64,000 nt of DNA from Diabrotica undecimpunctata (GCF_040954645.1 NC_092810.1:68384660-68448659), one strand, 5' to 3'; positions 12,383-21,848 are shown, counted from the first letter of the stretch. Numbers and translations are program-made. The notes: generated by a model not told the origin, from the sequence alone.

Positions 12383-13155
12383 GGGTGGAGTTTTATTCTT
12401 CCTACATAGGATCACATTAATATATTTGTCTTTCTCAAAAAAATCTTAACATTAAGTAAGAGTTTACCAGTTTCAATGAGATTTATACATAATTTTCTTA
12501 TAAGAACCTTGATAATAACCATAAGAACATTCGTTTTATTGTTGGAAAATAGGTTGAATTAAGCTTTGCAGTCATGGCAGCGCAATAGACTGCAGTACGT
12601 AGTCATTCGCATTTATTATTTTCAATAAAAACTTAAGGCGAGTTTCTATCGTAGACTATTTCACCCCATACCAGCATGCTCCCTGTAAAAGTTGTATACC
12701 GTTCCATATAAAATTCCAAGGTTCTCATATAACCACTTTATTTTATTATTACCACTGTAAGACTAAAGGCAAAGTCGCGACTCGCTAAGGTTTTTTTTCA
12801 TGCAAACCGTCTCTTGTAAATCGGTCGTACTGCAGCCAATCAGCTTATTGTAAATCTTCCATTTCCTATTCCAATAACTATTTACTATCTTTTACTATTC
12901 ATACTTCCGAACAATATTAAGGTATAACTATTTTCCTAATTTCAAGCAGTTTAAACGAAAGTTGTTTATAATTTTATTTTGTAATTTACAGAGGAATTCG
13001 ATGTTTCTAATCTAACTCTCCATCAAGCAAAACGATTGGAAATGGACTCACAAGTGAGAGTTCTCGAGTTAGAAAAAGAATTGGAACAAGAACGTTACAG
13101 ACTCTCAAGGCTCAGGAAACATCATTACCAATTAGCAGGAGAAAACGAGACTTGA
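1100..13155 (+). CDS. Hip1: Huntingtin-interacting protein 1 (HIP1/HIP1R/Sla2) homologue, 3' seven exons
   Basis: This is the C-terminal part of an endocytic adaptor that links clathrin-coated pits and membrane PIP2 to actin. Seven exons (1100-1250, 1813-2121, 3960-4204, 5557-5709, 7768-7868, 10308-10537, 12992-13155) join in phase with GT/AG borders and end at TGA 13153-13155. In order they encode the end of the central coiled coil, a helical linker, the THATCH/I-LWEQ actin-binding module (markers EFYKRNHQWTDGFISAAKAV, EIAASTAQLVVASRVKAD, QASKGV) and the C-terminal helix with EMDSQVRVLELEKELE and LRKHHYQLAG. These segments follow the order of vertebrate HIP1R. The N-terminal ANTH domain and most of the coiled coil lie outside the window. 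HIP1 cannot be separated from HIP1R because insects usually have one gene. Its neighbour is the convergent DOCK gene. Introns are 0.5-2.5 kb and full of mobile-element fragments. Confidence 0.93.
1813..2121 (+). CDS. Hip1: HIP1 exon b: coiled-coil/THATCH linker
   Basis: Acceptor CTATTTCAG at 1812 and donor A/GTAAGT after 2121. The translation contains EQSDLQRKIKEIVTKSLE and SVA-type helices such as NRIAHRHATYILQGRATC, matching the HIP1R segment that runs from the coiled coil into the upper THATCH bundle. It joins the next exon as A|AA (Lys). Confidence 0.88.
2235..2960 (-). mobile_element. Penelope-like element 3' fragment with GIY-YIG endonuclease
   Basis: The minus-strand reading frame 2421-2885 encodes a GIY-YIG nuclease domain. 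VYKLKCGDCPKTYIGQTF is the typical Penelope GIY-YIG entry and is followed by KRIAEHKRAF and DSTYALHLLDHNHSF. Sequence down to about 2235 (a CGAAACAGCTGTAGTGAGAAG-like region read on the minus strand) resembles Penelope 3' UTRs. The reverse transcriptase is missing, so it is 5'-truncated. It lies antisense in a HIP1 intron. Confidence 0.75.
2961..3397. other. HIP1 intron, nothing recognised
   Basis: AT-rich intronic sequence between the Penelope fragment and the dispersed repeat starting at about 3398. No coding or structured element was seen. Confidence 0.5.
3398..3614 (+). repeat. Dispersed repeat family A, copy 1
   Basis: About 215 bp matching 30819-31031 in inverse orientation at high identity. 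Shared landmarks include GATTGTCGGTAATTCGT, ACGTGTGCTTGGTTGTAT, AATTTCCAGCCA and TCTAGTCTGTCAAAA. No coding capacity was seen. The ends GGTGTAAATAAAT and ACCGACTATA are shared, which suggests a short interspersed mobile element of unknown class. Confidence 0.65.
3960..4204 (+). CDS. Hip1: HIP1 exon c: THATCH upstream helices
   Basis: Acceptor TTAATTACAG and donor CAG/GTAATT. The translation VAEACKDLGKIVLKLL continues to DMLEDEMSAMDKAIEEAANR. This aligns with the HIP1R region containing the conserved DKEMAATSAAIE stretch. It ends in phase 0. Confidence 0.92.
4447..4506. repeat. CA-rich low-complexity tract
   Basis: An imperfect run of CACACA/CACATA units in a HIP1 intron. It is an ordinary simple repeat. 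Confidence 0.6.
5030..5420 (-). mobile_element. LINE reverse-transcriptase fragment (degenerate)
   Basis: Read on the minus strand with frame breaks, the translation contains SDTQFGFLNGCPTRR followed by an ALF stretch, resembling the QFGFRxGxxTREALF motif of endonuclease-type LINE reverse transcriptases. A later block resembles the INGxxIKTI.. segment before the YADD box. Several stops and frameshifts make it a dead fragment in the intron before HIP1 exon d. Confidence 0.4.
5557..5709 (+). CDS. Hip1: HIP1 exon d: THATCH core
   Basis: Fifty-one codons between TATTTCAG and GGG/GTAAGA, phase 0 at both ends. It encodes DMLTTSRAADSGIKLEVNEK and ILDSCTKLMQAIRILVQKSK, among the most conserved parts of the family. 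Confidence 0.95.
6065..6760 (+). mobile_element. LINE reverse-transcriptase fragment (degenerate)
   Basis: The plus strand encodes LIDYNKAFDKVIHKQLMEVL (reverse-transcriptase motif A region), then an EIEIKRxVRQG-like block, YDLSINIKKTMFIN and a YESV..IEKTHTKFN-like thumb segment, in shifting frames with stops. The family is the endonuclease/reverse-transcriptase LINE type seen repeatedly in this window. It is a truncated dead copy in the HIP1 intron 5710-7767. Confidence 0.62.
7470..7640 (+). mobile_element. Penelope-like GIY-YIG fragment
   Basis: The plus-strand translation includes SDVVYKANCKDCNLTYIGQT, the same GIY-YIG entry motif as the fragment at 2421-2885 but divergent and in opposite orientation. 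Only about 60 codons are left. Confidence 0.6.
7768..7868 (+). CDS. Hip1: HIP1 exon e: THATCH core
   Basis: A 101-base exon between ATTTTAG and TT/GTAAGT. It encodes GTASAKEFYKRNHQWTDGF and ISAAKAVAVAAKLLL, with two bases carried to the next exon (TT|A, Leu). Confidence 0.95.
8149..8647. mobile_element. MITE, PIF/Harbinger-type (TAA duplication)
   Basis: A 499-bp element with 46-bp terminal inverted repeats (8149-8194 and 8602-8647) starting AGCTGGATTTATAGTTTGAC. It is flanked by TAA at 8146-8148 and 8648-8650, the 3-bp TWA duplication of PIF/Harbinger elements. No transposase is present. The repeats differ at a few positions. It lies in the HIP1 intron 7869-10307. Confidence 0.75.
8825..9205 (-). 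mobile_element. LINE 3' ORF2 fragment (thumb and C-terminus)
   Basis: Minus-strand frames encode KMKIYKTTIRPILGYAAETF, EKEQLKVFERKIIRKILGP and, after a shift, a segment with GHIMRRENSNPLRVI then PPGKRTRGKPK. This order is typical of the C-terminal end of endonuclease-type LINE ORF2. A frameshift near 8975 shows it is inactive. Confidence 0.68.
9343..9543 (+). repeat. Direct repeat pair B, copy 1
   Basis: An AT-rich 200-bp segment repeated at about 10031-10232. Shared landmarks include TTATRTAATAATTAAATT, TTTTATTATTAATTTAA and GGGTCTGTCAGAMRTAAACA. The two copies bracket about 490 bp. This could be a pair of decayed LTRs or two copies of a small element. Confidence 0.5.
10031..10232 (+). repeat. 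Direct repeat pair B, copy 2
   Basis: Second copy of the repeat at 9343-9543, ending about 75 bp before HIP1 exon f. It has small insertions and deletions relative to copy 1. Confidence 0.5.
10308..10537 (+). CDS. Hip1: HIP1 exon f: I/LWEQ signature
   Basis: Acceptor TATATTTTAG and donor TCAG/GTATAA. It encodes TAADKVVQSNGKLEQLVV, then EIAASTAQLVVASRVKAD and the QLTQASKGVTTATGTVVA block, the actin-binding heart of the I/LWEQ module. It ends with one base completed as G|AG. Confidence 0.96.
10750..11755 (+). mobile_element. Tc1-type transposase fossil
   Basis: Broken plus-strand frames give an HTH-like block (LNVCQSVVSRAWNRYIETES), a catalytic-domain block resembling FDESRLCLYTFDGRILVW, then VTAVKYRD and VFIYNNARHHRLRIVRKWID with a CPSCSPDIN stretch, and a C-terminal FIDNLILTFPNRVTALKR. 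Order and spacing fit a Tc1 transposase. Many stops and frameshifts are present. It lies in the last HIP1 intron. Confidence 0.6.
11838..12140 (+). mobile_element. tRNA-derived SINE, complete copy
   Basis: Starts with a tRNA-like head (about 11838-11911): box A TAGCGCAAGCGGTAGG and box B GAGTTCGAATCC. A non-tRNA body and an AT-rich tail follow. An 11-bp direct repeat TATTTATTTTA flanks it at 11827-11837 and 12141-12151 and reads as a target-site duplication. The body matches 15341-15474. The cloverleaf stems pair poorly, so this is an RNA polymerase III-promoted SINE, not a tRNA gene. Confidence 0.8.
12311..12380. repeat. (TA)n microsatellite
   Basis: About 35 uninterrupted TA units in the last HIP1 intron. 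Confidence 0.95.
12823..12863 (+). repeat. Dispersed repeat C, copy 1
   Basis: A 40-bp core (GGTCGTACTGCAGCCAATCA onward to CTTCCATT) recurs at 17128-17167 with five or six substitutions. It marks an unidentified interspersed repeat. Confidence 0.5.
12992..13155 (+). CDS. Hip1: HIP1 terminal exon: latch/dimerisation helix
   Basis: Acceptor GTAATTTACAG. It encodes EEFDVSNLTLHQAKRLEMDS, a conserved long helix, then RLRKHHYQLAGENET and stop TGA at 13153-13155. It corresponds to the C-terminal dimerisation helix of HIP1R but lacks the longer vertebrate tail. Confidence 0.96.
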
Positions 13156-13281
13156 ATTAGCTTAAGTATTGACAATTTAAACTAATAATCGTTACATAAC
13201 TATTTATTAATGTAGATAGTAAGGATATAATCGTTGAATGGAGAACGTTCTTAATATTTTGGGGTTTATATCATAGGATTA

Positions 13282-13313
13282 AATAAAAGAATTAAAATTT
13301 AATACTAAATAAA
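13282..13313 (+). promoter_or_regulatory. HIP1 candidate polyadenylation signals
   Basis: Two AATAAA hexamers (13282-13287 and 13308-13313) lie 127-158 bases after the HIP1 stop in AT-rich sequence. Position and motif suit a short 3' UTR. The cleavage site cannot be set without transcript data. Confidence 0.6.
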
Positions 13314-13319
13314 CCTTTT

Positions 13320-15310
13320 ACAACGTTTAATAATCGCCAATTTTATTTTGATATAAACGATTTCTCCACTGAGCTAATTTGCAATTTTTAATAAAAGATT
13401 TTATTATTATAGATGATTACTACTGCATTTACTCAAATAGTTTTGTATCTCTGCCTCTATCTCAATACAACTATTTAATCTTTTACACAGACATGTATCT
13501 CTCTCAATAAAATGTTTTTCTTGATCTTTCTTTGCTGGTCTTATCGGAAATTTGATATTGATTGATTATTCCTATTGGGCGATTCCCATTTCGATATTGA
13601 AATCATTTGAACCTATGCTCTCTCATTATGGCGTCGATCGATGCCACATGTTAATTGTCATTCATTTTCTTCAACTTATCCATTTTTAACTATCAAATAT
13701 TCAGTGACCTACTACACGCATTTCCGTGTATTTCCTCGTGACTCTACTAATGGACAAATTTATAAAAATTTTAAAGACTGACTTGTTTACTGAAGTATTC
13801 AAATATGCAGATAGTGTATATGTCTACAAAATGAATTCTGCGTGAGTATTATCATATAAATTTAAAACCAATTGAATATAAACACTATTCCAATTTTTGT
13901 ATTATTGATAATAAATAAATAATTTTAGTTGGAAAAAGTCCAACTTTTTCAAAAAAGTAATTTAAACCCTAAGAGGTTCTACGCGAAGTTTCTAAGCGAA
14001 ACCAAATTACAAAATTTACTAAAACTTGTAGCTACTTTGTTCTTTAACGAGGCTTTTCCTTATAAAAATGTCTGTTTTTCTATTAATTGTTGAGATTGAG
14101 TTGGGAACCCATCTTATTACAAAACACGGAGTTTTGATTAAAAAATATACTTTTGGGATTTGCTGAAAACAAAAAAGTTTTCATTTTGTAAAAATGCATT
14201 CCACATAAAATACTGTTGTGATTTGTAAAGAAATCATTGAACACCTAATTAATGTCTTGTTCATCAACCTCGACAGCCAGGTGCAATAGATGTTTGCTTA
14301 GAAAAAGCATTATAACAGATATTTTGAATCGTTTGGAGGGTGATTAGGTATAGTGAATGACCAAAGACAAACTACAGTTTAAAATTAGATAATAATTGGA
14401 TCAATTCAAGGATAATTTTTACAAAAATCGATGTCGTTAGTCATCGATTGATGATTGCATACATCAATTGTAGTGAAGTTTCCTTCCTTCCTTTCCATCC
14501 TTGGCAGTAACTAATACTATTCAGATACGTCATAGAATGAATGCCGAACTTCTTCCTGGTTCGGAAGGAATCATAATTAGGGTTCCAGATCTTCTTCTTG
14601 CAGGCAGAATTTTTGCAATCATATGATGTTCGAAACAGAATGGACACTTTTCCACTATTCTTGGGCTGTTGTGCTGCCTCGAAAACCGAATATGTAATTC
14701 ATATATCTGCCATGTTTAGAGAACTTCGTCGTTGTTAGAATATGACACTGGACTCTGGATTTAAACAATTATTTATTCAAAAATCGACTTGTTTACACCT
14801 GTTTGTTATATATTCTGTTACATATTGATGACCCTATTGTCATGAATATAATGGTTACTTTTGGTTATTTAGATATTTATTCGTAGTCTCAAATTATATT
14901 TTACGTCAGTAATGATGTGAATACCTCATAATATAAGTATTACAATTATAATTATTTTTTTTTAATTAACGATTCAAATCATAAGTTAATCAACCCCATA
15001 ATATTAAGAATATGGCTAAACTATTGTTTAATAATATATTGGCACACAAACATCATATAAATGTGTTTATTTTTATCCATTTTTACATTACATTGTAGAT
15101 TATAGTATTTGATCAATACCAGGTATAAAATAAGAAGAGAACTGATTGACAATCTACTTGTCGAATGATAATATTGGTATTTATCATTTTGATCACTAAC
15201 CCGCAAATTCATGAAAAATATTCTGCTTTGAATTTTTTGTGCAAGTAGCTTTTATATCCTTCAAAATAAATATATAAAAATATACAAATAACTTTAGGAA
15301 AATATAAAAC
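13320..15310. other. Intergenic, nothing recognised
   Basis: AT-rich intergenic sequence downstream of HIP1. Short open frames here lack any family resemblance. A tiny perfect hairpin (GTTGGAAAAAGTCCAAC, 13929-13945) is the only structure noted. Confidence 0.5.
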
Positions 15311-15318
15311 GAATATAA

Positions 15319-15474
15319 GAGCTAGATAGCTCAGGCGGTAAAACCAGGGGTAATAATAGGCAGTCAAAGCGTAGCACTGGTATTGTTACCTTTCTTCTAT
15401 ACTATAGGCCCAAGAAATAGTAGAATACCCTGCTATAATCCCAATGCCCCACTAGCGGTATAAAGAGATACTAT
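15319..15474 (+). mobile_element. tRNA-derived SINE, internally deleted copy
   Basis: Begins with a tRNA box A (TAGCTCAGGCGGTA) that runs straight into the SINE body AAAACCAGGGGTAATAATAG. The rest of the tRNA head, including box B, is missing. In the 11838 copy, GGTA occurs at both ends of the missing part, so the deletion has a 4-bp microhomology. The body then matches 11992-12125 with scattered substitutions. Confidence 0.68.
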
Positions 15475-15479
15475 TATTA

Positions 15480-17100
15480 TTTTACAGAGAATATAATCAA
15501 TCTTTCTATTCATTTCAACGTTTACAATTTGTTTAATACGTTGAACATATCAGCATACAGATACAGCAAACTCCAGTTATGTTGAGGTTTCGCCACACAG
15601 ATTTTTGTACTTTTTAATGATATTGATTAAGTAAATAGTAAATAGTGTTGAAACAGTGGCGGGCGCAAATCTACCTGAATAGGGATCTATAGTAGAGAAA
15701 CTTTCTGGATAAATATGTTACATAAGATCATTGATTGGTTTTAAATATTGTTATCACTATCAAAGTTCAAATCACTCTTATTTTGATAACCGCAGTCATT
15801 TAAATTTAAAAATAAGTGGATTTACTTCACTTTCTCTCTGCTGCACTCTATATCAGATTCTTTTCTTGTACTTCAAGAAGAGAATTCGAAGTAAGTGGAA
15901 ATATCAAACTCTATTGTTATATAAACTTTCTCTCATTTTTCTTACGAATCTGAACACAAAGGAGAAGGTTCTCAACTAACCTGTTGCTTGAGATGTTTTT
16001 TATTTGACATTATTCAGTTAATTTACCGTAATTTTTAAAATTTTTAAATAATATAATCTTCAAGTTATGTTTATAAGATATTTATTAATTTAGTGGCGTA
16101 GATACACCGCTGAATGTTCAGCTTTCAGTGGGATGAGTCCGACAGGATTGATTCGATACGAAAATACGTCGGTTCGCACACCTTTTCATGGTTGGTATTT
16201 GTACATACATCAAAATCAACTATACAGTAAAACGTAATTCAATTCGAGTAGCCGATAATTAAAACTTTAACTTAAACGTTTAAACGCAAGTCAGTCCCAA
16301 TTATTTCTAATTAATTAAACATTTGTCCCTAAATGGTTGTACAAAATTCGATTTACAAACAGTCTACTTGCAGTTGGAATAGAATGATAAGGTAAAAAAA
16401 CATCCTTGGCATTTTTCTAATGGCTAATTCGAAGGCCCTCCAAGGATTTAAGGATTACGGACAAAGCAATTAGAACAAATTCAAAACTCTAATAAAGCTT
16501 AACATATAAATAATATATTTGTAATAGTGTCGATATATGGTACATCATTTTGTAACAATTACATCACACCGTAGCTGAAATTGAGTTCAAGTGTATCACA
16601 TAACTTATAAACGTGTATTCGTACTTTTAAACTAAGATGTAGATATACAAATATACCAAAAATATTAAAATTTAGTTTTTAATAATTTAAAGCTCGAGCT
16701 AATGCTTAATTGTTCCTTATTGCTTAGGTGTAAAGCTCTCTTTAATAATAATACATTGAAGCTTACTTCGCCGAATATATTATTAAACAATAGCGTTTCT
16801 CTAATAGGCAATTTTTTGTCTAAATAACAAGTTTTTCAACTGTTGTTGGTGTTTATATTATATACCGTTGTAGTTTATACACATTCATTTTACCATTATA
16901 TATTTTATATGTTTGTATTACCTGAATTTGTATTGTACTATTTACAATTATTAAATTATTGTATTAAATTCATTATTGTGTTTTATTATGTTAACGTCGA
17001 AATCATAAGCACTTAATACGAATAATTACTGAGTTGCAACTTCCTGGAAGAAGTAAAAGAGGAAGATAATAGAATACCTGGTGGGAGGCGCCTTTTATTT
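15480..17100. other. Intergenic, no confident feature
   Basis: AT-rich. A weak hammerhead-ribozyme-like string lies at 16129-16182 and is discussed as a finding. No coding region is supported; the open frame at 15731-15979 has no family resemblance. Confidence 0.45.
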
Positions 17101-17127
17101 TTCGGAAGCCGTTTGTTGTTATAACTG

Positions 17128-17167
17128 GTCGTACAGCGGCCAATTGGCTTATTATACATCTTCCATT
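17128..17167 (+). repeat. Dispersed repeat C, copy 2
   Basis: Matches 12823-12863. It is followed directly by a GC-rich stretch (17175-17350) that is not shared with copy 1. Confidence 0.5.
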
Positions 17168-17269
17168 CGACTATTTGCGTAGCGGGGACCTAAGACCTTC
17201 CGAAGCACGGGACGGCCCAGTTAAATTAGAAATTGAAAGATGGTGTCTTCACCGGGGTGGAATCCGGGC

Positions 17270-17306
17270 CGTTAGGCTTGGTCAGTCACTGACCCAACGC
17301 CTAACG
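17270..17306. repeat. Near-palindromic hairpin in a GC-rich patch
   Basis: CGTTAGGC at 17270-17277 pairs with GCCTAACG at 17299-17306. The inner TTGGTCAG/CTGACCCAA pairs with one bulge, leaving a very small loop. It sits in a 180-bp GC-rich patch unlike the surroundings, probably a mobile-element remnant. Confidence 0.6.
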
Positions 17307-17879
17307 ACCAAGTCATTAGCCACTGAGTTATGGCCGCTACATTGCTGGGAAGCGCTTAACCAGCATACGTCATTAAAGGGAATTTATATTGGTATGGCCC
17401 AATTTATAAACTTATGAAGAAATGTGATTAGTGAGTCCTCATAGAGATAAAGGCACAGATGATGATTTTAATCATTATCACTAATTCATTAACAGTTACA
17501 CTTAAAACTTACATAATAAATTAAGAAAAATTTCAATAAAAATCAATTCCACGCTGCGAATAAAACATTATTTCTGATTCTCAACATAACACAGATCTCG
17601 TGGCTTATTACAGTTGGTCTCGGGGGAAAAGCAGCGATAAAAAGTTTGAACACATTGACTACGGACTGACGCTCTAGCAATGTGTCACATATATCACAGA
17701 CAATAAGCCGGTGAGATAATAAGAGTGAGCCCAAGCAGATAAGCATATTTAGACCGTTTGTTCCTTTCTAGAGTCACACAGTAATGCTTTTTCATAGGGA
17801 TTCATATAGTAGCCGTCTTATAGAAGAATAGAATTATACAATTACAATACACCCAATATACAATACAGTTTCAATATTT

Positions 17880-18000
17880 ACTTGTTTACTTGATGGGTAT
17901 CAAAAAAACATGGTATGCAATTCTTTTCACATGGCGTACATTGCCACTTAGCTCTAGTTGTTTGACTCGCGTTACATGCCTGCCCAAAGTATTCATGATT
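17880..18000 (-). pseudogene. Cysteine-rich fragment, possibly piggyBac C-terminus
   Basis: The minus strand encodes GQACNASQTT, then KWQCTPCEKNCIPCFFDTHQ. The Cys/His spacing and the PCF..TH ending resemble the C-terminal cysteine-rich domain of piggyBac transposases. I do not recognise any other piggyBac block upstream, so this is tentative. Confidence 0.25.
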
Positions 18001-18299
18001 TTAGAGTAAGACTCTACAACGACCTTAAGTATATTCTTCTAGCTTATGTTGATTTTCGCATTGGTGATCTGTTGGACGATCATTACCGTTTTCTAAACAT
18101 AGACTATGCATTACTAACCACTGATCACTAACCAATGCATTACTGGTGCTGGGAATAGAAGACGGTTCATTTATACCATGGATGGTGACGTGGTTTGGGT
18201 GGAGGATGGCGTGGGGATTGGCGCGAACATTTCTGACAGTAGGATTGTGACTAACTGGTGGAGCGGACGATATTTTCTTTATAAGAGGACTCCAAGTCA

Positions 18300-19320
18300 A
18301 TGTTTACCGTATGCCGTCATCTCTTATATTTAGACAATTTGGCTTGCTTTTTTTCAGTTTCTATGGCTTCTCGGATAATTCTTGGTTTATAGAAGCAGAT
18401 GGGGGTTATCGTTCTGGAGTTTTCAAAATCAATTTTGTGAAATGTATGAAGATGCTGTTGACCTAGAGCTGAAATTGAGTCGGAATTGCGAACAGAAATT
18501 TAATGATCATAAATCCTATTTTGAATTCTACGATTTGTTTGGCCTATATAGGATTTGTAGGCAGTCTGCACAAGGAATTTCATTTGGAACATCAATCTCA
18601 TCCCAAAGACTCGAACCTCATCTACGAAAGCTTTTCTTCCTCATAAAACTTATCTCAATGACCCCCTAATAAGTGGCAACAAGATATTGTGTACCTATAT
18701 TTTATTGCATTTTTGATTATATCCACATGATTCTTGTTTGCACTACTCATTGTGATTACCAGTGAATTCTCTGGTGTTTCTCAACGGAATGATCTCACCT
18801 CATCTGATGATGAAGTTCGAAATTACTGCTTAACTATTCTTACATGGGAGTTGTAGAGAGAGAGGGTGACCAATTTGGTCTTGCATCTATTGCTCTATGT
18901 AACTGTCATATTGATGATTTTGTAACTACTGCTTTAATTTTAAATCTGCACAAAATTTCGTTTCTGAACTCTCTACGCTTATGAAATTAGGAGGATTTAA
19001 ATGACGAAATTGGTTAAGTAATTAATGATATGGATGATAATCCAATAATCTAGTAGTCGCAGCCACACTGATCTTATCAGAATTCCATATGAATGTTTCT
19101 TGTTGTTTTTTGATAATTACTTGGTTTTAAGGCGTTTATAATAAATGTTTGTATTTAAAATACGTAGCTAAGTTTTTATTACATACATGTAATATGATAA
19201 TATTACTTGTAATAAATCAAGTTCTTCAACAAATTTGGGTTATTTCTTGGGTATAGGAGAATAACTAGGGTTCTATTAAAACAAAATTTGAGATTCGCGG
19301 TTCTACAGGATTCATATTAA
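18300..19320. other. Intergenic, no confident feature
   Basis: The open frame at 18382-18669 gives no recognisable protein. The stretch around 18770-19010 has a somewhat protein-like composition but no motif I can name. Confidence 0.4.
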
Positions 19321-19329
19321 GGGACAAAC

Positions 19330-19830
19330 AAGCCGTTCTAAATGGTGGGTTCTCTCCCTTTAAAGATAGTCATATACGGCGCTTGTAGAATGAGGCTGAT
19401 AATTATCGTCCATTTATAGAAAAACGTTGTTCTCCTCTTCGCAGTTTAAAGTCAAGATGATGTACAATATTCCTGATATATTGTCAAACTTATCAGACAT
19501 AATACCAGCCCAAAATATGGCGTTTCTCCCTGCATTAGGGAGACACTGCATGCGTAGCTGGAGACTGGGTAGCTCTTGTGGGTTGTCTCCAAATACGAAT
19601 TAGTTGACCATCATTTACAAGCCAACCCTGATTTCATCTGAAAAAACGTGATCGAATTCAAAAATTCTTCGACATCGAATCGTTCGGCCCATTGCAATCG
19701 ACGAACTCAGTGTTAAAGTTGTACTCGAGGAACTCTTACTAATCGCTGACATCTTAAACCATTTTGCAATGATATTTGTAGTGCAAAGACAAATAGAATA
19801 AATCCAAGTGTCATACAACTGGTACTGTCA
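19330..19830 (-). mobile_element. Tc1-type transposase fossil
   Basis: Minus-strand frames give FSDEIRVGL, VNDGQLIRIWRQPT and, after frame changes, an RNAIFWAGIM-like segment. This is the SDES..DGR..VWR block and the hydrophobic strand after it in Tc1 transposases. It is fragmentary with several frameshifts. Confidence 0.5.
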
Positions 19831-20049
19831 TAGTATGATTTCTGCGTATCATTAATGTTTTGTAACAATTCTGACATTAGTTAGAAATACTTCAACTACA
19901 TCCATCTTGTATAAAATTAGTCTTTCAATAATAGTTCTATATATATAACACATATCTCTTTTTATAAAGTCTATTCATTCAGGCACAAATCTTTGTGAAT
20001 GCTCTTCAACCAAAGTCACTATTCTTGTTCTGTTAATATTAATACCAGA

Positions 20050-21600
20050 TATTATTTGATGATTTATGTTAAACCAAGCAGAGCTGGTTCAAATAAAACT
20101 GAAGAGGCAATAGATAAGGTACAATCAAGGAGTCAGAATCTGTTACAGTTCCAGAAGACTACATTTAATGCGGGAGTTTTATGGGCGGCCTGCACAAATG
20201 ATCACTCTAAAATGTGGCTTGGCAATGCTGTGTAAGAAGTTCGGGAGCTCTAGCTGGTAATAGGAGTGAGAAGAATTGACGGAAATCAGATTCGAAGACA
20301 TGCAGAAAAGACTAATAGTCCTTGTGTATGCTCCCCAGGCACACACAAAGGAAGAAGTCAGGGGTCGTTTAAGTAAGAAAAATGCAGGACTGAAACGAGA
20401 GACTCGACTCTAAAAAGCAGGAAGGTCGAAGGGAAGGGACAAATACTAGTCTACTCGATCCACAAGTCTTATTTTGTGAACTTAAAGAGGACTCACTTCA
20501 AGACCTTTTATGGGATGGATAAAGAGACCTTCAAAGTGATAAGGGGGCTAGATGACAAAAATACGAGTGATTCAAGCAAACCTTTAACACACTAACGTGA
20601 CCTCAGTGTAGCTTACTGTGGCAATCGGGAAATTTGATGTAGCACTCATTCAAGAACCTTGGGTACACCAGTGTAAGATCAGAGGTCTCTCGGGAATAGA
20701 CGGACGGCTAATTTACTCCATAATAGAGAAATCTAACATAAAAAAACTGCCGTTAACTCTAACATAAAAAAACTGCCGTTAACAAATTTTTGCTTCAGGG
20801 ACCTAACAACAGTCAAGCTGTAGTTCATAGAGGGAGCGGAATAAAGGAGTTAATACTCGAATCAGTCTATATTTCCTATGATGACCCCAACCAACCTTCA
20901 GTATAAGAGTTGGAGAGACTGATGAATGATTACACAGGTAAAGGAACGCAGGTAATCAATGGCTGTGATTCAAATTCTCATCATACCAGTTGGGGCAGTA
21001 CCGGAACCAACGAAAGAGGCGAGTCACTATTACAATTCATTATGGAATATAATTTAGACCTAATGAATGTAGATAATAAACCGAACTTTGTAACTTCAAA
21101 TAGAAAGGAAGTTATAGACATAACGATAGCTACGCCATTTGCAAGCAGCGTCATAAGTCATGTGTCTGATGAAGCGAGCTGTTCAGACCACACACATATG
21201 TGCTTTGAAATAACGGGCTATGAACTCGTAATAGACACTCATCGGAATCTACGGAAAACTGACTAAGAAGCTTATCAATCAGACCTGGCGTACAGTCTTT
21301 GTAGGGCAAGAGAGGATATAAACAATACAAGGGAGCTAGACATGACAGCTGAACAATTAAATGAGACAGTTATGGAAGCGTACAAAGATAACTGTCCAGA
21401 AACAGTAAGAAATACCACCAGGAACGTGCCCTGGTGGAATAACGACTGCTAAAAAGAGGAGAGTTGTAAGAAGGAATTCAACTTTGTAAAAAGAACAGGT
21501 GAGTGGAGCAATTATCGCAAAGCTCTGACTGAATGCAATAAAGTCCAAAGAAGGCCAAAGGAGACTATTAAGTTAACGAGATCTTATTGTGTAAAAATCT
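20050..21600 (+). mobile_element. R1/jockey-like LINE: ORF1 tail and ORF2 endonuclease part
   Basis: Plus-strand frames first give VLWAACTNDHSKMWLGNAV, resembling the DUF4780-type region of some insect LINE ORF1 proteins. An apurinic endonuclease domain follows: VAIGKFDVALIQEPWVH, GIDGRLIYS, then the 20910-21266 frame with NGCDSNSHHTSWGSTGTNER, EVIDITIATPF and SDEASCSDHTHMCFE. After the stop the frame resumes with NVPWWNNDC and FVKRTGEWSNYRKALTECNK. Endonuclease hallmarks (catalytic D and SDH) are present but frames are broken. The reverse transcriptase is missing, replaced by a Penelope fragment and an AT microsatellite. Confidence 0.7.
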
Positions 21601-21639
21601 AACGTGTCTAATATGATGGACCCATTTTTGCATTGCCAA

Positions 21640-21835
21640 TACCGTATTAAACTAATAACTGCCAGAATCATTAGAATTAAAATGCAGATAACTACCAGTG
21701 TTTGTAGGTTTTTGGTACCCTTCTAAAATTATTTCATTCTTATTCGATCTAATAACTAGAAGATAAACTGGTTGCAGTTTCTTTTTCAATGGTAAATTGT
21801 AAATGTTGGTTAAAATAATTAAAACAGCCTTGCAT
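21640..21835 (-). mobile_element. Penelope-like reverse-transcriptase fragment
   Basis: The minus strand encodes EIILEGYQKPTNTGSYLHF and NSNDSG, resembling the YRKPTxTxxYLxFxSxHP motif of Penelope-like and related reverse transcriptases. About 60 codons remain, bounded on the right by the AT tract. Confidence 0.55.
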
Positions 21836-21846
21836 TGTATCGATCT

Positions 21847-21848
<2 letters not shown>

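Noticed and set aside
18025..18300. Small minus-strand gene
   Set aside because: Ninety-one codons with no recognisable domain, no splice logic and ordinary intergenic composition.
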